Assembly: GCF_009749525.1 (NCBI RefSeq)
Contig: NZ_WOAC01000007.1
Span: 62,001-126,000, forward strand
Length of the DNA: 64,000 bases
Direction: 5' to 3'
Source of the DNA: Mesorhizobium xinjiangense
Lineage (GTDB): Bacteria; Pseudomonadota; Alphaproteobacteria; Rhizobiales; Rhizobiaceae
The position numbers and the translations under genes are program-made. Position 1 is the first letter of the stretch; every line of letters begins with the position of its first letter. Below are positions 17,045 through 25,911 of the stretch, piece after piece. A model generated the notes under the pieces. The model saw only the letters and a program-made list of their open reading frames with translations. It did no database searches and had not been told where the DNA came from.

Positions 17045-18313
17045 TCATTCCGGTTCGCGCGCCATGACAAGGCAGGCGTTCTGGCCGCCGAAGCCGAAGG
17101 AATTCGACAATACGCTGGAGACATCGGCCGACCGGCTCTCGTTCGGCACAACGTCGAGCTCGATCGCCGGATCGGGGTTGTCGTAATTGATGGTCGGCGG
17201 AATGACGCCCTCACGCATCGTCATCAGCGAGAATGCGGCCTCGATCGCACCGGCGGCCGACAATGTATGACCGATCATCGACTTGTTCGACGAGATCGGG
17301 ATGTCGCGCATCCGCTCGCCGAAGACGGTCGACAGCGACAGGTGCTCCATCTTGTCGTTCTCCGGCGTCGAGGTGCCGTGCGCATTGATGTAGTCGATGC
17401 CGCTTTCGTCCATGCCGGCATCCGAAAGTGCCGCCTGCACGGTCGCAATGGCGGGCGAGCCATCCGGCTTGGAACGGGTGCGGTGGAAATCATCGGCCTT
17501 TTCGCCGCATCCGCGCATCACGCCGAGGATTTCGGCGCCGCGGGCGAGGGCGTTGTCCAGCGATTCAAGCACCAGGGCGGCGGAGCCTTCGGCCAGCACG
17601 AACCCGTCGCGATCGCGCGAAAAGGGCTTTGAGGCCTTTTGCGCCGGATCGTTCTGCGTCGACAGGGCCGACAGGAGAGAAAAGCGGATCAGTGCCTCGG
17701 CGGTGGCCGAACCGTCGGTGCCGATGGCCAACGCCTTGTCGCATTCGCCGCGCCGGATCGCTTCGACGCCAAGCTGAATGGCCGTTGTGCCGGAGGCGCA
17801 GGCCGTCGACAAAGTGATCGGCATGCCAGTCGTGCCGAAACGGTCGGCCAGCTGGTCGGCGATCGTGGCGAACTGGGTTGAATCATAAACCGGGCGCGAA
17901 GGGTGCTTTCGGGCGACGTCGAGCAGGCGGTCGTAGCCGACGCCCTCGGCTTTTCGATTGTAGAGCGCGAAACGCTGGTGCCAGTCGATTTCCACGGGAG
18001 GGGCTGCGAGAAACAGCGGACCGCCGAAATCGCCATTGGCGCCGGCCTCGGCCAGGGCCTCGAGCGCTGCCGTCTCGGCGAGCTCATAGGTCAGGTACAT
18101 CGCGCCCTTGCCGCTCGATTTGAGGAAATCGACCGTGCCGGCAATGCGGGTGCTCAAAAGATCGGTCGGAAAGCGCGAGATCGGCGTGATGCCGGACGTG
18201 CCCGAGGTCAGTGCCGCCCAATTGTCCTTCTTGCCGACGCCCAGAGAGGTTACGACACCCATGCCCGTGACCACGACCACGGGTCTGCCAAACTTGTCGG
18301 TGTGCTTGCTCAT
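17045..18313 (-). CDS. fabF1XL: beta-ketoacyl-ACP synthase of the AcpXL system (catalytic partner)
   Basis: The 422-residue condensing enzyme keeps the full Cys-His-His triad: C172 in STACASGTTA, a histidine in INAHGTSTPEN and a histidine in NKSMIGHTLSAAG. It is the active ketosynthase proposed to elongate acyl chains on AcpXL. The ATG at 18313 is chosen because GGAG lies 6 nt upstream; a TTG two codons earlier is less likely. It follows fabF2XL by 21 bp, so the two are co-translated and probably form a heterodimer. Confidence 0.92.
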   Translation of the reverse strand: MSKHTDKFGRPVVVVTGMGVVTSLGVGKKDNWAALTSGTSGITPISRFPTDLLSTRIAGTVDFLKSSGKGAMYLTYELAETAALEALAEAGANGDFGGPLFLAAPPVEIDWHQRFALYNRKAEGVGYDRLLDVARKHPSRPVYDSTQFATIADQLADRFGTTGMPITLSTACASGTTAIQLGVEAIRRGECDKALAIGTDGSATAEALIRFSLLSALSTQNDPAQKASKPFSRDRDGFVLAEGSAALVLESLDNALARGAEILGVMRGCGEKADDFHRTRSKPDGSPAIATVQAALSDAGMDESGIDYINAHGTSTPENDKMEHLSLSTVFGERMRDIPISSNKSMIGHTLSAAGAIEAAFSLMTMREGVIPPTINYDNPDPAIELDVVPNESRSADVSSVLSNSFGFGGQNACLVMAREPE

Positions 18314-18334
18314 CGCCAACTCCGTCGGCCTCGA

Positions 18335-19519
18335 TCAGGCCTTGGTAACGCGTGCCGCGCCCTCGAATCGCTCGTGTCCGACAGCCGTTGCCAGCACCGT
18401 ATCGACGTGGCCGTCGAATGGCTTTTCATCGCTGTCGAAGGGCGGATAGGCCGCCTCATTCTTGATTGCCAGCGCGGCGAGCGCAACGCCAAAGGGAAAC
18501 TGCGCTTCCTTGAGATGCCCGGTCATCGTGGCAAAGCCGCGCGGCGTCAGATGCCCGCGCCGGTCGATGGCCGCCTTTTCGGCCGCCGTCGCCTCGTGCG
18601 CGCCCGATGCACCGGAGATCGCGAGCGCCGCCGTGTCGCGTCCCAGCGTGCCATCGATGAGCGCGCCGATCTTCTGATCCAGGTCTTCCGCGCCGCGCCG
18701 GCTGCGCGCGGAGGAAACCTTGTCGATCATCGCATAGATGGTGGCGCCGCGCGCTTCGGCATGGGCACGCGATTCCAGCACCAGGAAGGCGCCGCCCGAG
18801 CCGCTGACCATGCCGCCGCCCTCGGCTCCCTGGCGTGACCAGACCGGTTTCCACGACCCGCGATGCAGCTTGCCGGCCAGTTCATAGGCCAGCAGATGAT
18901 CGGGATGCTCGGTCTGGAACGCCGCGCCAACGAGAAGGTGCGAGGACTGTCCGGACCGGATGCGCGCCACTGCCGTCTCGACCGCCGATACGCCGGATCC
19001 TTCCTCGCCCATGAAGGTGCGCGAGGAACCCGTTACCTTGTGGACGATGGAAATGTTGCCGGCCAGCAGGTTCGAAAGCTGGGCAAGAAACAGGGTCGGG
19101 CGAAGCTCCGTCGTCAGCTTCTCGTTGAGCAGGATCTCGCGGTCGTTGCGCGTCAGGGACGCCTCGAGGATCGTCGTGTCGACCTCCTGGTCGCGCTCAC
19201 CGCCGCCGGCGGCAACGACCATGTCCATGGTGGTGCACTGCGCCTCGTCACCCTTCATCCCTGCATCGTCGAGCGCCAGACCGGCACAATAGGTGCCGAG
19301 ACGCTGCCAGACCTCCATCTGCCGCTGGTCGCCGCGCTTGGGGATCTGCTGGCTCCACTCGATGGGCGGCAGCGGGTGGACCGTGTAGGGCTTGAACCGC
19401 TCACTGTCGATGACGGGATGGAGAGGGTGGCCCGACAGGGCCCGCCAATGCGCCTCGGGCCCTTCGCCGAGCGACGAGACGATACCGATTCCGGTTATGA
19501 CGACGTCTTTTTCTGTCAT
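18335..19519 (-). CDS. fabF2XL: beta-ketoacyl-ACP synthase homologue lacking catalytic residues (FabF2XL)
   Basis: The 394-residue thiolase-fold protein is homologous to FabF1XL. Ungapped alignment around the nucleophile (FabF1 CASGTTAIQLGVEA.IRRG against EGSGVSAVETAVAR.IRSG) puts Glu173 where the cysteine should be. The first catalytic histidine (NAHGTS) aligns to Gly in AISGASGAHE, while the second histidine (MTGHLKE) remains. It should not condense on its own and looks like a chain-length-factor or priming partner for FabF1XL. It starts 43 bp after acpXL with no room for fabZXL, which in several rhizobia lies at this position. Confidence 0.88.
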   Translation of the reverse strand: MTEKDVVITGIGIVSSLGEGPEAHWRALSGHPLHPVIDSERFKPYTVHPLPPIEWSQQIPKRGDQRQMEVWQRLGTYCAGLALDDAGMKGDEAQCTTMDMVVAAGGGERDQEVDTTILEASLTRNDREILLNEKLTTELRPTLFLAQLSNLLAGNISIVHKVTGSSRTFMGEEGSGVSAVETAVARIRSGQSSHLLVGAAFQTEHPDHLLAYELAGKLHRGSWKPVWSRQGAEGGGMVSGSGGAFLVLESRAHAEARGATIYAMIDKVSSARSRRGAEDLDQKIGALIDGTLGRDTAALAISGASGAHEATAAEKAAIDRRGHLTPRGFATMTGHLKEAQFPFGVALAALAIKNEAAYPPFDSDEKPFDGHVDTVLATAVGHERFEGAARVTKA

Positions 19520-19562
19520 TCCCGGCTCATGTGAGGGTTGAAGGGCGCACGCAGTTGGAGAC

Positions 19563-19844
19563 TCAGGCAGTCTTGGCGGCGATGAGATCGTCGATCTTGG
19601 CGCACAGATTCTTCATCACGAAGTATTCCTCCGTCGAAGCCTTGCCGTCATTTACTTCCTGTGTCCACTTCTCGAGCGGAATCTTGATGCCGAATTCCTT
19701 GTCGACGGCGAACACGATGTCGAGAAAGTCGAGGCTGTCGATGCCAAGATCATCGATGGTGTGGCTTTCGGGCGTGATCGTCTCGCGCTCGATTTCGCTC
19801 GTATCGGCGATAATATCGGCGACCTTGTCAAATGTGCTGGACAC
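19563..19844 (-). CDS. acpXL: acyl carrier protein AcpXL
   Basis: This is a 93-residue specialised acyl carrier protein that carries the very long chain for lipid A. The phosphopantetheine site is S37 in [12 protein letters not shown], and the block [20 protein letters not shown] is characteristic of AcpXL rather than of the housekeeping AcpP. The protein opens with [18 protein letters not shown]. The start is taken as the GTG at 19844, preceded by AGGGAAC 6 nt upstream, which gives the usual AcpXL length; a TTG at 19868 would add eight residues. It is the promoter-proximal gene of the operon that runs to lpxXL. Confidence 0.92.
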   Translation of the reverse strand: MSSTFDKVADIIADTSEIERETITPESHTIDDLGIDSLDFLDIVFAVDKEFGIKIPLEKWTQEVNDGKASTEEYFVMKNLCAKIDDLIAAKTA

Positions 19845-20070
19845 GTCTTTGTTCCCTGGAAACGTCAAAATCGGTTGGTCGGCGGTGTCTAGTCGGTTTT
19901 TGCTGCAAGGAAAAGGGGCGAAGCAGTATCGCCCAGCAAATAGGAGATTGCCGGGGAAACGGCAACAGGCGGCGACTTAATTCTCGATGCTTGCGGCGGG
20001 AATATGGCGCATGGCTGCCCGAACAGAACCGCCGGCTTGCAGCGGCCAGCATATTTGAACACTCTGAGGC

Positions 20071-20964
20071 ATGAAAACCGTCCTCGCCGTCGGTGTCGCC
20101 GTGATCGATTTCGTCATGTCGGTGGATGCATTTCCCCGAACGGCGGAAAAGCTGCGCGCAAAAGACGCCGCCATCGTCGGCGGGGGCTGCGCGGCCAATG
20201 CGGCGGTCGCGGTCGCGCGGCTTGGCGGCCGTGCCATGCTGGCGGCGCGCCTGGGACGCGACGAAATCGGCGACCTCATCGCCTCGGGGCTCGATCGGGA
20301 AGGCGTCGACTGCGCGTTGGTCAGGCGCCTTGAAGACGGGCGGTCCTCCTTTTCTTCGGTCTATGTCGACGCCGAAGGCGAGCGTCAGATCGTCAACTTT
20401 CGTGACATGGGTCTGAGCTTCGACGCGCAATGGCTGGCCGAAAGCCTGCCCGACCATTTCGATGCCGCCTTGGCCGACACACGCTGGCCGCAAGGGGCGG
20501 CGGTGGCCATGCAGGCGGCCCGCGCGCGCGGCGTGGCGGGCATTCTCGATGCCGAACCGTCCGTCCATGAAGCCGAGGACGCCGTCGCGCTTGCCAGCCA
20601 TATCGCCTTTTCCGCCGCCGGGCTGCGAACGTTTTGCGGCGTCGACGATCCGCATGAAGGGTTGCGCCGCGCCCGAGCACGCACGAGCGCCTGGGTCGCC
20701 TATACGGACGGGGCCAAAGGTGCCTTCTACCTGGAGGGTGACGCGCTGCGCCACGTCCCTTCCTTCCCGGTCGAGGTGGTCGACAGCCTCGGGGCGGGGG
20801 ATGTCTGGCACGGCGCCTTCACGCTCGCCATGGCGGAGGGACGCGGCGAAGCAGCGGCAATGCGCTTCGCCAATGCCGTCGCGGCGATCAAATGCACCCG
20901 ATTCGGTGGACGCCTGGGCACGCCGGATCGGCGCGAGACCGAGGAATTCCTGGCCTCACATTGA
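20071..20964 (+). CDS. PfkB-family carbohydrate kinase
   Basis: The 297-residue ribokinase-fold protein has the glycine-rich N-terminal motif GGGCAANAAVAVARLGG (about 37-53, PfkB signature 1). The C-terminal DSLGAGDVWHGAF (near 234-246) supplies the anion hole and the catalytic aspartate. It phosphorylates a sugar or nucleoside using ATP; the substrate is not visible. It is divergent from acpXL and convergent with a histidine phosphatase 11 bp away. Not related in sequence blocks to kdgK at 25912. Confidence 0.86.
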   Translation: MKTVLAVGVAVIDFVMSVDAFPRTAEKLRAKDAAIVGGGCAANAAVAVARLGGRAMLAARLGRDEIGDLIASGLDREGVDCALVRRLEDGRSSFSSVYVDAEGERQIVNFRDMGLSFDAQWLAESLPDHFDAALADTRWPQGAAVAMQAARARGVAGILDAEPSVHEAEDAVALASHIAFSAAGLRTFCGVDDPHEGLRRARARTSAWVAYTDGAKGAFYLEGDALRHVPSFPVEVVDSLGAGDVWHGAFTLAMAEGRGEAAAMRFANAVAAIKCTRFGGRLGTPDRRETEEFLASH

Positions 20965-20975
20965 TCGCATGCGGA

Positions 20976-21530
20976 TCAATTGAAGATGATGCGTCCGCTG
21001 ACGGCTACGCCGTTCTCCGTCGGGGCGACGATCACCGCCTCTCCCGGGCGCGGCTTGACGCCGGTCAGGGCGGTGATGTTGGCCTGATGCGTAACCAGGA
21101 TGAGATTGCCGCTGCCAGAATAGTCATGGATCAGGTCCACAACCTCGGCCTTCTGGGCCTCGGGGTCGGCATCCTTGCCCTCGATGGAGTCCAGCGCCGG
21201 CAAGGGCTCCAGAAGCCGGTCGCCGAAAGCCTGGCGGGCTGTGTCGAGACATCGGCAGTAGCGGCTCGAAAGGATCTTGTCGATCGGAGCCGCGCGCGCG
21301 GCGAACAGCGCCCCGATGCGCCGCGCCTGCAGCCTGCCGCGCTCCGAGAGGTTGCGCTGTGTGCCGCATTTCTCGATGTCGAAATTGGCCGGGTCGCCAA
21401 CGCCCGGCGCCTGGGCGTGGCTGAGAAGGACGACCTTGCCGCCCTGCCGCAACAGCGCCCAGCCGGCCTCCGTGGCCGAAGCGGGAACGGCCAGCAACAG
21501 CGTGGCGACAATGGCAATGATTCGAAACAT
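20976..21530 (-). CDS. secreted histidine-phosphatase-superfamily protein with altered RHG motif
   Basis: The 184-residue protein has an N-terminal signal peptide (MFRIIAIVATLLLAVPASA). The fold is of the histidine phosphatase (phosphoglycerate mutase) superfamily: CGTQRNLSERGRLQARRIG, SSRYCRCLDTA and the late motif VTHQANITALTG with the second histidine. The normally invariant first arginine of the RHG motif is serine here (LLSHAQAPG, S37-H38-A39), although H38 is kept. Activity may be weak or lost, or this may be a sequencing error (CGC to AGC is one base). The ATG at 21530 is preceded by AGGAG. Confidence 0.82.
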   Translation of the reverse strand: MFRIIAIVATLLLAVPASATEAGWALLRQGGKVVLLSHAQAPGVGDPANFDIEKCGTQRNLSERGRLQARRIGALFAARAAPIDKILSSRYCRCLDTARQAFGDRLLEPLPALDSIEGKDADPEAQKAEVVDLIHDYSGSGNLILVTHQANITALTGVKPRPGEAVIVAPTENGVAVSGRIIFN

Positions 21531-21722
21531 GCGGGCTCCTGTTCGACGATCTGGATATAGGGATATGGTATGGGAAGCAAAGGCGATGTGCCGACGCGCC
21601 GCCATCCGCCTGCAGCCGGCGCCATTGCCCGGGCTTTTCGGGCTGCCGTGAATCCGAGGCATAACAGCTATTCGCGCCTGTGACTTGTTGCCGGCGCTTC
21701 GGGCGGCTAAGCCCAACAGCGC

Positions 21723-22673
21723 ATGTCTCCGCTTGTCGAAACAGTTCTCTTCGTCTTCGGTCTCGTGGCGCTCGGCTATCTGGCCGGCCGCACGCGTTAT
21801 CTGAAGCCATTCCAGGGCGAGGCACTGTCGGAGTTCGCCGTCAGTGTGGCGCTGCCGCTGCTGCTGTTTCGCACAATGGTCGGGGCCGATTTTCACGGTA
21901 CGGCGCCCTGGTCGCTGTGGGCGACCTATTTCTCCGCCGTCTTCGTCGCCTGGGCCTGCGGCCAGTGGACCACGATCAAACTGTTCGGGCGCGATGCACG
22001 TGCCGGCGTGGTTGGCGGGGTGTCGACCGCCTTTTCCAACCTCGTCCTGCTCGGCAGCCCGCTGGTGCTGGGCGTCTTCGGCCAGGCAGGCTTCGATGTG
22101 CTGTCGCTCATCATATCGGTGCATCTGCCGACGATGATGATCGCTTCGATCGTGATGTTTTCGATCGTCAGCCGTCAAAGGGGAGTGCGCGTCGATCCGG
22201 CGGCGCTGGCGCAGGATTTCCTGCGGCGGCTGTTCACCAACCCTCTCATCATCGGCATAGTGTGCGGCCTTGCATGGCGCATGACGGGCCTTGAGCTGCC
22301 GCACCTTGCCATGCGTTTCATCGATGCGCTGGCCAATATCGCCGGGCCGCTGGCACTGTTTTCCATGGGACTCAGCCTTGTCAGCTACGGGATCTCCGGC
22401 AATGTGCGCGCCGGCGTCGTGCTGGCGCTCATGAAGCTCTTCCTGATGCCGGCCGTCGCGCTTGTCATGGCGCAGATCATCGGCCTGCCGCCTTTTGCGA
22501 CGACGATCGCCGTTGTCGCGGCCGGCCTGCCGGCAGGCGTCAATTCCTACCTGATTGCCACGCAGTTCGGCACCGGCCAGGCGCTGGCATCCAACGCCAT
22601 GACCATTTCGACCGGGTTTGCCGTGGTTTCGACCGCTTTCTGGGTGACCGTGCTGCCCTATATCCTCGGCTGA
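21723..22673 (+). CDS. AEC-family transporter (auxin efflux carrier/malonate type)
   Basis: The 316-residue integral membrane protein has about ten hydrophobic spans in two inverted halves, as in the AEC/PIN family (for example MdcF or YfdV). Visible blocks are LVALGYLAGRTRYL in the first span, the mid-protein NPLIIGIVCGLAWRMTGLELP and the C-terminal AAGLPAGVNSYLIATQFG, which is well conserved in the family. It likely exports or imports a small organic acid. No neighbouring gene indicates the substrate. Ribosome-binding site is weak. Confidence 0.88.
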   Translation: MSPLVETVLFVFGLVALGYLAGRTRYLKPFQGEALSEFAVSVALPLLLFRTMVGADFHGTAPWSLWATYFSAVFVAWACGQWTTIKLFGRDARAGVVGGVSTAFSNLVLLGSPLVLGVFGQAGFDVLSLIISVHLPTMMIASIVMFSIVSRQRGVRVDPAALAQDFLRRLFTNPLIIGIVCGLAWRMTGLELPHLAMRFIDALANIAGPLALFSMGLSLVSYGISGNVRAGVVLALMKLFLMPAVALVMAQIIGLPPFATTIAVVAAGLPAGVNSYLIATQFGTGQALASNAMTISTGFAVVSTAFWVTVLPYILG

Positions 22674-22810
22674 GCGCCGGGTTCCTGCGCCACAGGGGAA
22701 CTGCCGGCGCGGTTGCCAGCCCCAAGGCGCCAAGCTATGCCTTGGCGACGGCCAGGAAGAATTCAGGAACAGCCGGCCGGCGAACGGCCGCAACATCAGG
22801 AGACGTCCCC

Positions 22811-24268
22811 ATGCTGCAGAAATCGAGCCAGTTCATGCGCGAGGCCAATCTGATCGGCGGCGAATGGGTGCAAGCCGATTCGGGCGCGACGATCGATGTG
22901 ATCAATCCGGCAACCGGCCTGAAGATCGGCACCGTTCCGAAATCCGGCAAGGCGGAGACGCGGCGCGCCATCGAGGCGGCTGCCGAAGCGTTTGCGTCGT
23001 TCTGCAAGACGACCGCGCTCGAGCGCTCCAAGATGCTGCGCAAGCTGCATGACGCGCTCATGGACAATCAGGATGCGCTGGCCGAACTCCTGACCCTGGA
23101 GCAGGGCAAATCACTGACCGAGGCGAAGGGCGAGATCGCGTCTTCGGCGGCCTATGTCCTGTGGTTCGCCGAGGAGGCGCGGCGTGCCTATGGCGACGTC
23201 GTGCCGTCGCCTTGGGGCGACCGCCGCATCCTGGTAACCCGGGAGCCGGTGGGCGTCATCGCCGCCATTACGCCGTGGAACTTTCCCTCCTCCATGTTGT
23301 CGCGCAAGATCGGTCCGGCGATTGCCGCGGGCTGCACCGCGGTCGTCAAGCCCGCTTCCCAGACGCCGTATTCGGGGCTCGCCTGGGGCGCGCTGTGCGA
23401 GGAGGTCGGCATTCCCAAGGGGGTCGTCAACATCGTCACCGGTTCTGCCGGCGAGATCGGCGACGAGATATGCGCCAATCCGCTGGTCAAGAAGATCACC
23501 TTCACCGGGTCGACCGAGGTCGGCAAGCTCCTGATCGGGAAGTCGGCCTCCACCGTCAAGAAGGTGTCGATGGAGCTCGGCGGCAACGCGCCGTTCCTCG
23601 TCTTCGACGACGCCGATATCGATCGCGCCGTCGAAGGCGCTGTGGTCGCCAAATACCGCAATTCCGGCCAGACCTGCGTGTGCACCAACCGCTTCTTCGT
23701 GCAGGCCGGTGTGTATGACAGGTTCGTGGAAAAGCTGGCCGATGCATCCGCCAAGCTGAAGATCGGTCCAGGGCTCGATGAGGGCGTTCAGCAAGGGCCG
23801 CTGATCGACGACAAGGCTGTCGAAAAGGTCGAGGAATTCATCGCCGATGCGTCCGAAAAGGGCGGCAAGGTGGTGACCGGCGGCAAGCGGCACGAACTGG
23901 GCGGAACCTTCTTCGAGCCGACGGTGATCGCCGAGGCGAAACCTGAGATGCGTTTCATGAAGGAAGAGATTTTTGGGCCCGTCGCGCCGGTCTTCCGATT
24001 CGAGACGGAAGAAGAAGCGGTGGCGCTCGCCAACGATACCGAGTTCGGCCTGGCCTGCTACTTCTATTCGAGCGATCTCGGGCGCGTCTTCCGTGTCACG
24101 GAAGGTCTGAAATACGGAATGGTCGGCGTCAATGAAGGTCTCATCACGACGCCCGAGGCGCCTTTCGGCGGTTTGAAGGAATCCGGCCTCGGCCGCGAGG
24201 GCGGACATCAGGGCATCGAGGATTATCTCGACACCAAATATGTCTGCATCGGCGGGCTCGGATTGTAA
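22811..24268 (+). CDS. gabD: NAD(P)-dependent succinate-semialdehyde dehydrogenase family protein
   Basis: The 485-residue aldehyde dehydrogenase shows the catalytic glutamate in MELGGNAPF near 256 and the catalytic cysteine in NSGQTCVCTNRF near 290, where CVC is typical of GabD. FTGSTEVGKLL and PWNFPSSMLSRKIGPA are the cofactor and substrate blocks. It oxidises succinate semialdehyde to succinate in GABA degradation; glutarate semialdehyde is an alternative substrate. The ATG at 22811 is preceded by AGGAGA; an in-frame TTG at 22742 is not used. No gabT is adjacent. Confidence 0.9.
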   Translation: MLQKSSQFMREANLIGGEWVQADSGATIDVINPATGLKIGTVPKSGKAETRRAIEAAAEAFASFCKTTALERSKMLRKLHDALMDNQDALAELLTLEQGKSLTEAKGEIASSAAYVLWFAEEARRAYGDVVPSPWGDRRILVTREPVGVIAAITPWNFPSSMLSRKIGPAIAAGCTAVVKPASQTPYSGLAWGALCEEVGIPKGVVNIVTGSAGEIGDEICANPLVKKITFTGSTEVGKLLIGKSASTVKKVSMELGGNAPFLVFDDADIDRAVEGAVVAKYRNSGQTCVCTNRFFVQAGVYDRFVEKLADASAKLKIGPGLDEGVQQGPLIDDKAVEKVEEFIADASEKGGKVVTGGKRHELGGTFFEPTVIAEAKPEMRFMKEEIFGPVAPVFRFETEEEAVALANDTEFGLACYFYSSDLGRVFRVTEGLKYGMVGVNEGLITTPEAPFGGLKESGLGREGGHQGIEDYLDTKYVCIGGLGL

Positions 24269-24292
24269 GCGGGCGTACCGGGGCGGAATACG

Positions 24293-25312
24293 ATGGCCGC
24301 AATTGAGGTATTCGGCACGACGCCGGAGGGCGAGACGGTTCACCGCCTCGCCATCGCCGGCGGTGGACTTTCGGCGAAGATCCTGACCTGGGGCGCGGTG
24401 CTTCAGGACCTGCGGCTTGACGGGCATGCGCCGCCGCTCGTGCTCGGCTTCGACGCACTCGCCGGCTATCTGGAGCCCGCGCCCTATTTCGGCGCGATCG
24501 TCGGGCGCTATGCCAACCGCATTGGCGGCGGGCATTTCGCGATCGATGGCGAGCGCTTCTCGGTCGATCAGAATTTTCTCGGGCGGCACATGCTGCATGG
24601 CGGCGCGAAAGGCACCAGCCAGCGCCTGTGGACGCTCGCCGACCATGGCGAGGATTTCGTCACGTTGACGCTGCTCGATCCCGCCGGCGCCATGGGTTTC
24701 CCGGGCAATCTCGACATTTCCTGCACCTACCGGTTGCGTCAGCCGGGCCGGCTGGCGATCGAATTGTCGGCCACATGCGATGCGCCGACCCTGTGCAACC
24801 TGGCGCATCACTCCTATTTCAACCTCGAAGACGGCGGCGCGGGCGGCGTGCTCGACCACCGGCTGATGGTTCCGGCCGGGGCCTACCTGCCAGTGGACGA
24901 GGACCTCATTCCGACCGGCCGGGTCGAGCCCGTCGCCGGCACGCCGTTCGATTTCGAGCTTTCGCGCCCGATCCGGCACGAAACGCAAGGCGGGCAGTTC
25001 GCCTATGACCACAATTTCTGCCTGGCGGCGGCACGAGGTCCGCTCAAGCTCGCCGCCTGGGCGCAGGGCCCGGTTTCGGGTCTTGAAATGGAGGTGTGGA
25101 CGGGCGAGCCCGGACTGCAATTCTATGCCGGGCAGGGGCTCGACGGCGTGCCCGGCGGCCTGGAAGGCCGCACCTACGACGCTTATGCGGGTTTCGCGCT
25201 CGAGCCGCAATTCTGGCCGGATTCGCCCAACCGGCCATATTTCCCGCAAGCCGTGCTGCGACCGGGAGAAATCTATCGGCAAGCGACGGAATACAGGTTC
25301 ACGCTGCCATAG
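24293..25312 (+). CDS. galM: aldose 1-epimerase
   Basis: The 339-residue galactose mutarotase-like protein has the family blocks GAIVGRYANRIGGGHF near 68, LHGGAKG near 104 and NLAHHSYFNLE near 168 with the catalytic His pair. The C-terminal TGEPGLQFYAG contains the catalytic glutamate. It interconverts alpha and beta anomers of hexoses in the cytoplasm. It lies 24 bp after gabD and its stop codon overlaps the first base pair of a hairpin repeat, so the repeat forms its 3' untranslated region. Confidence 0.9.
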   Translation: MAAIEVFGTTPEGETVHRLAIAGGGLSAKILTWGAVLQDLRLDGHAPPLVLGFDALAGYLEPAPYFGAIVGRYANRIGGGHFAIDGERFSVDQNFLGRHMLHGGAKGTSQRLWTLADHGEDFVTLTLLDPAGAMGFPGNLDISCTYRLRQPGRLAIELSATCDAPTLCNLAHHSYFNLEDGGAGGVLDHRLMVPAGAYLPVDEDLIPTGRVEPVAGTPFDFELSRPIRHETQGGQFAYDHNFCLAAARGPLKLAAWAQGPVSGLEMEVWTGEPGLQFYAGQGLDGVPGGLEGRTYDAYAGFALEPQFWPDSPNRPYFPQAVLRPGEIYRQATEYRFTLP

Positions 25313-25520
25313 AGCATGTCCCGCTCAAACGGAATCGTTTGAGCGAAAGGTACATGCTCCAGCATATTGATCTGGCGCGCATATCTTTGCTTCAAACGTT
25401 CCGTTTGAAGCGAACGCGCGCAAGAGCATGTCCCGCTCAAACGGAATCGTTTGAGCGAAAGGTACATGCTCCAGCATATTGATCTGGCGTGCATATCTTT
25501 GCTTCAACCGATTCTGAAGC
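25311..25520 (+). repeat. RIME-like hairpin repeat, tandem copies A and B
   Basis: Copy A (25311-25422) and copy B (25423 to about 25520) repeat with a 112-bp period. Each starts with the outer stem GAGCATGT/ACATGCTC around the CGCTCAAACG..CGTTTGAGCG palindrome, then a CCAG..CTGG stem, then a CTTCAA..TTGAAG palindrome. In copy B the last palindrome is degraded to CTTCA..TGAAG. The copies are otherwise almost identical, indicating recent duplication. Confidence 0.88.
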
Positions 25521-25556
25521 GGGGCTTGGTGCGATGCGGCGCGTGGCCGGCTGATC

Positions 25557-25880
25557 TCAACCGCCGCGCGGGGCCCACACGATGATGGCGGCGCCGATCA
25601 GGCAGACCGTGGCCCCGATGCTGTCCCAGCGGTCCGGCCTTACGCCTTCGGCAAGCCACAGCCAGGCGAGGGAGGACAGGATATAGACGCCGCCATAGGC
25701 GGCATAGGTTCGCCCGGCATGCTGCAGGTCGACCAGCGTCAGCAGATAGGCGAAGAGGCAGAGCGAGGCGATGCCGGGAACCAGCCACCAGGGCGACCTG
25801 TCGAGCCGCAGCCAGGCCCAGAAGGAGAAGCAGCCGGCGATCTCCGCCAATGCGGCCGCGAAATAGGCCAATACGCTCAT
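25557..25880 (-). CDS. YnfA/UPF0060 family small membrane protein
   Basis: The 107-residue protein has four hydrophobic spans and the UPF0060 blocks [38 protein letters not shown] and [21 protein letters not shown]. YnfA proteins resemble the small multidrug resistance (SMR) fold. The function is not established here. It starts 31 bp after kdgK and may be transcribed with it. The ATG at 25880 opens directly into the first span; the longer in-frame extension is antisense to no gene but shows no coding character. Confidence 0.85.
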   Translation of the reverse strand: MSVLAYFAAALAEIAGCFSFWAWLRLDRSPWWLVPGIASLCLFAYLLTLVDLQHAGRTYAAYGGVYILSSLAWLWLAEGVRPDRWDSIGATVCLIGAAIIVWAPRGG

Positions 25881-25911
25881 GGCATCTCCATGTCGTCGGT
25901 GTGCCGGGCGC

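Noticed and set aside
21531-22796. Long minus-strand open frame continuing upstream of the histidine phosphatase
   Set aside because: It is antisense to the AEC transporter gene and has no coding pattern; the signal peptide fixes the start at 21530.
25504-25788. 94-codon minus-strand frame over the 3' end of ynfA
   Set aside because: Wrong frame relative to the well-recognised ynfA product.
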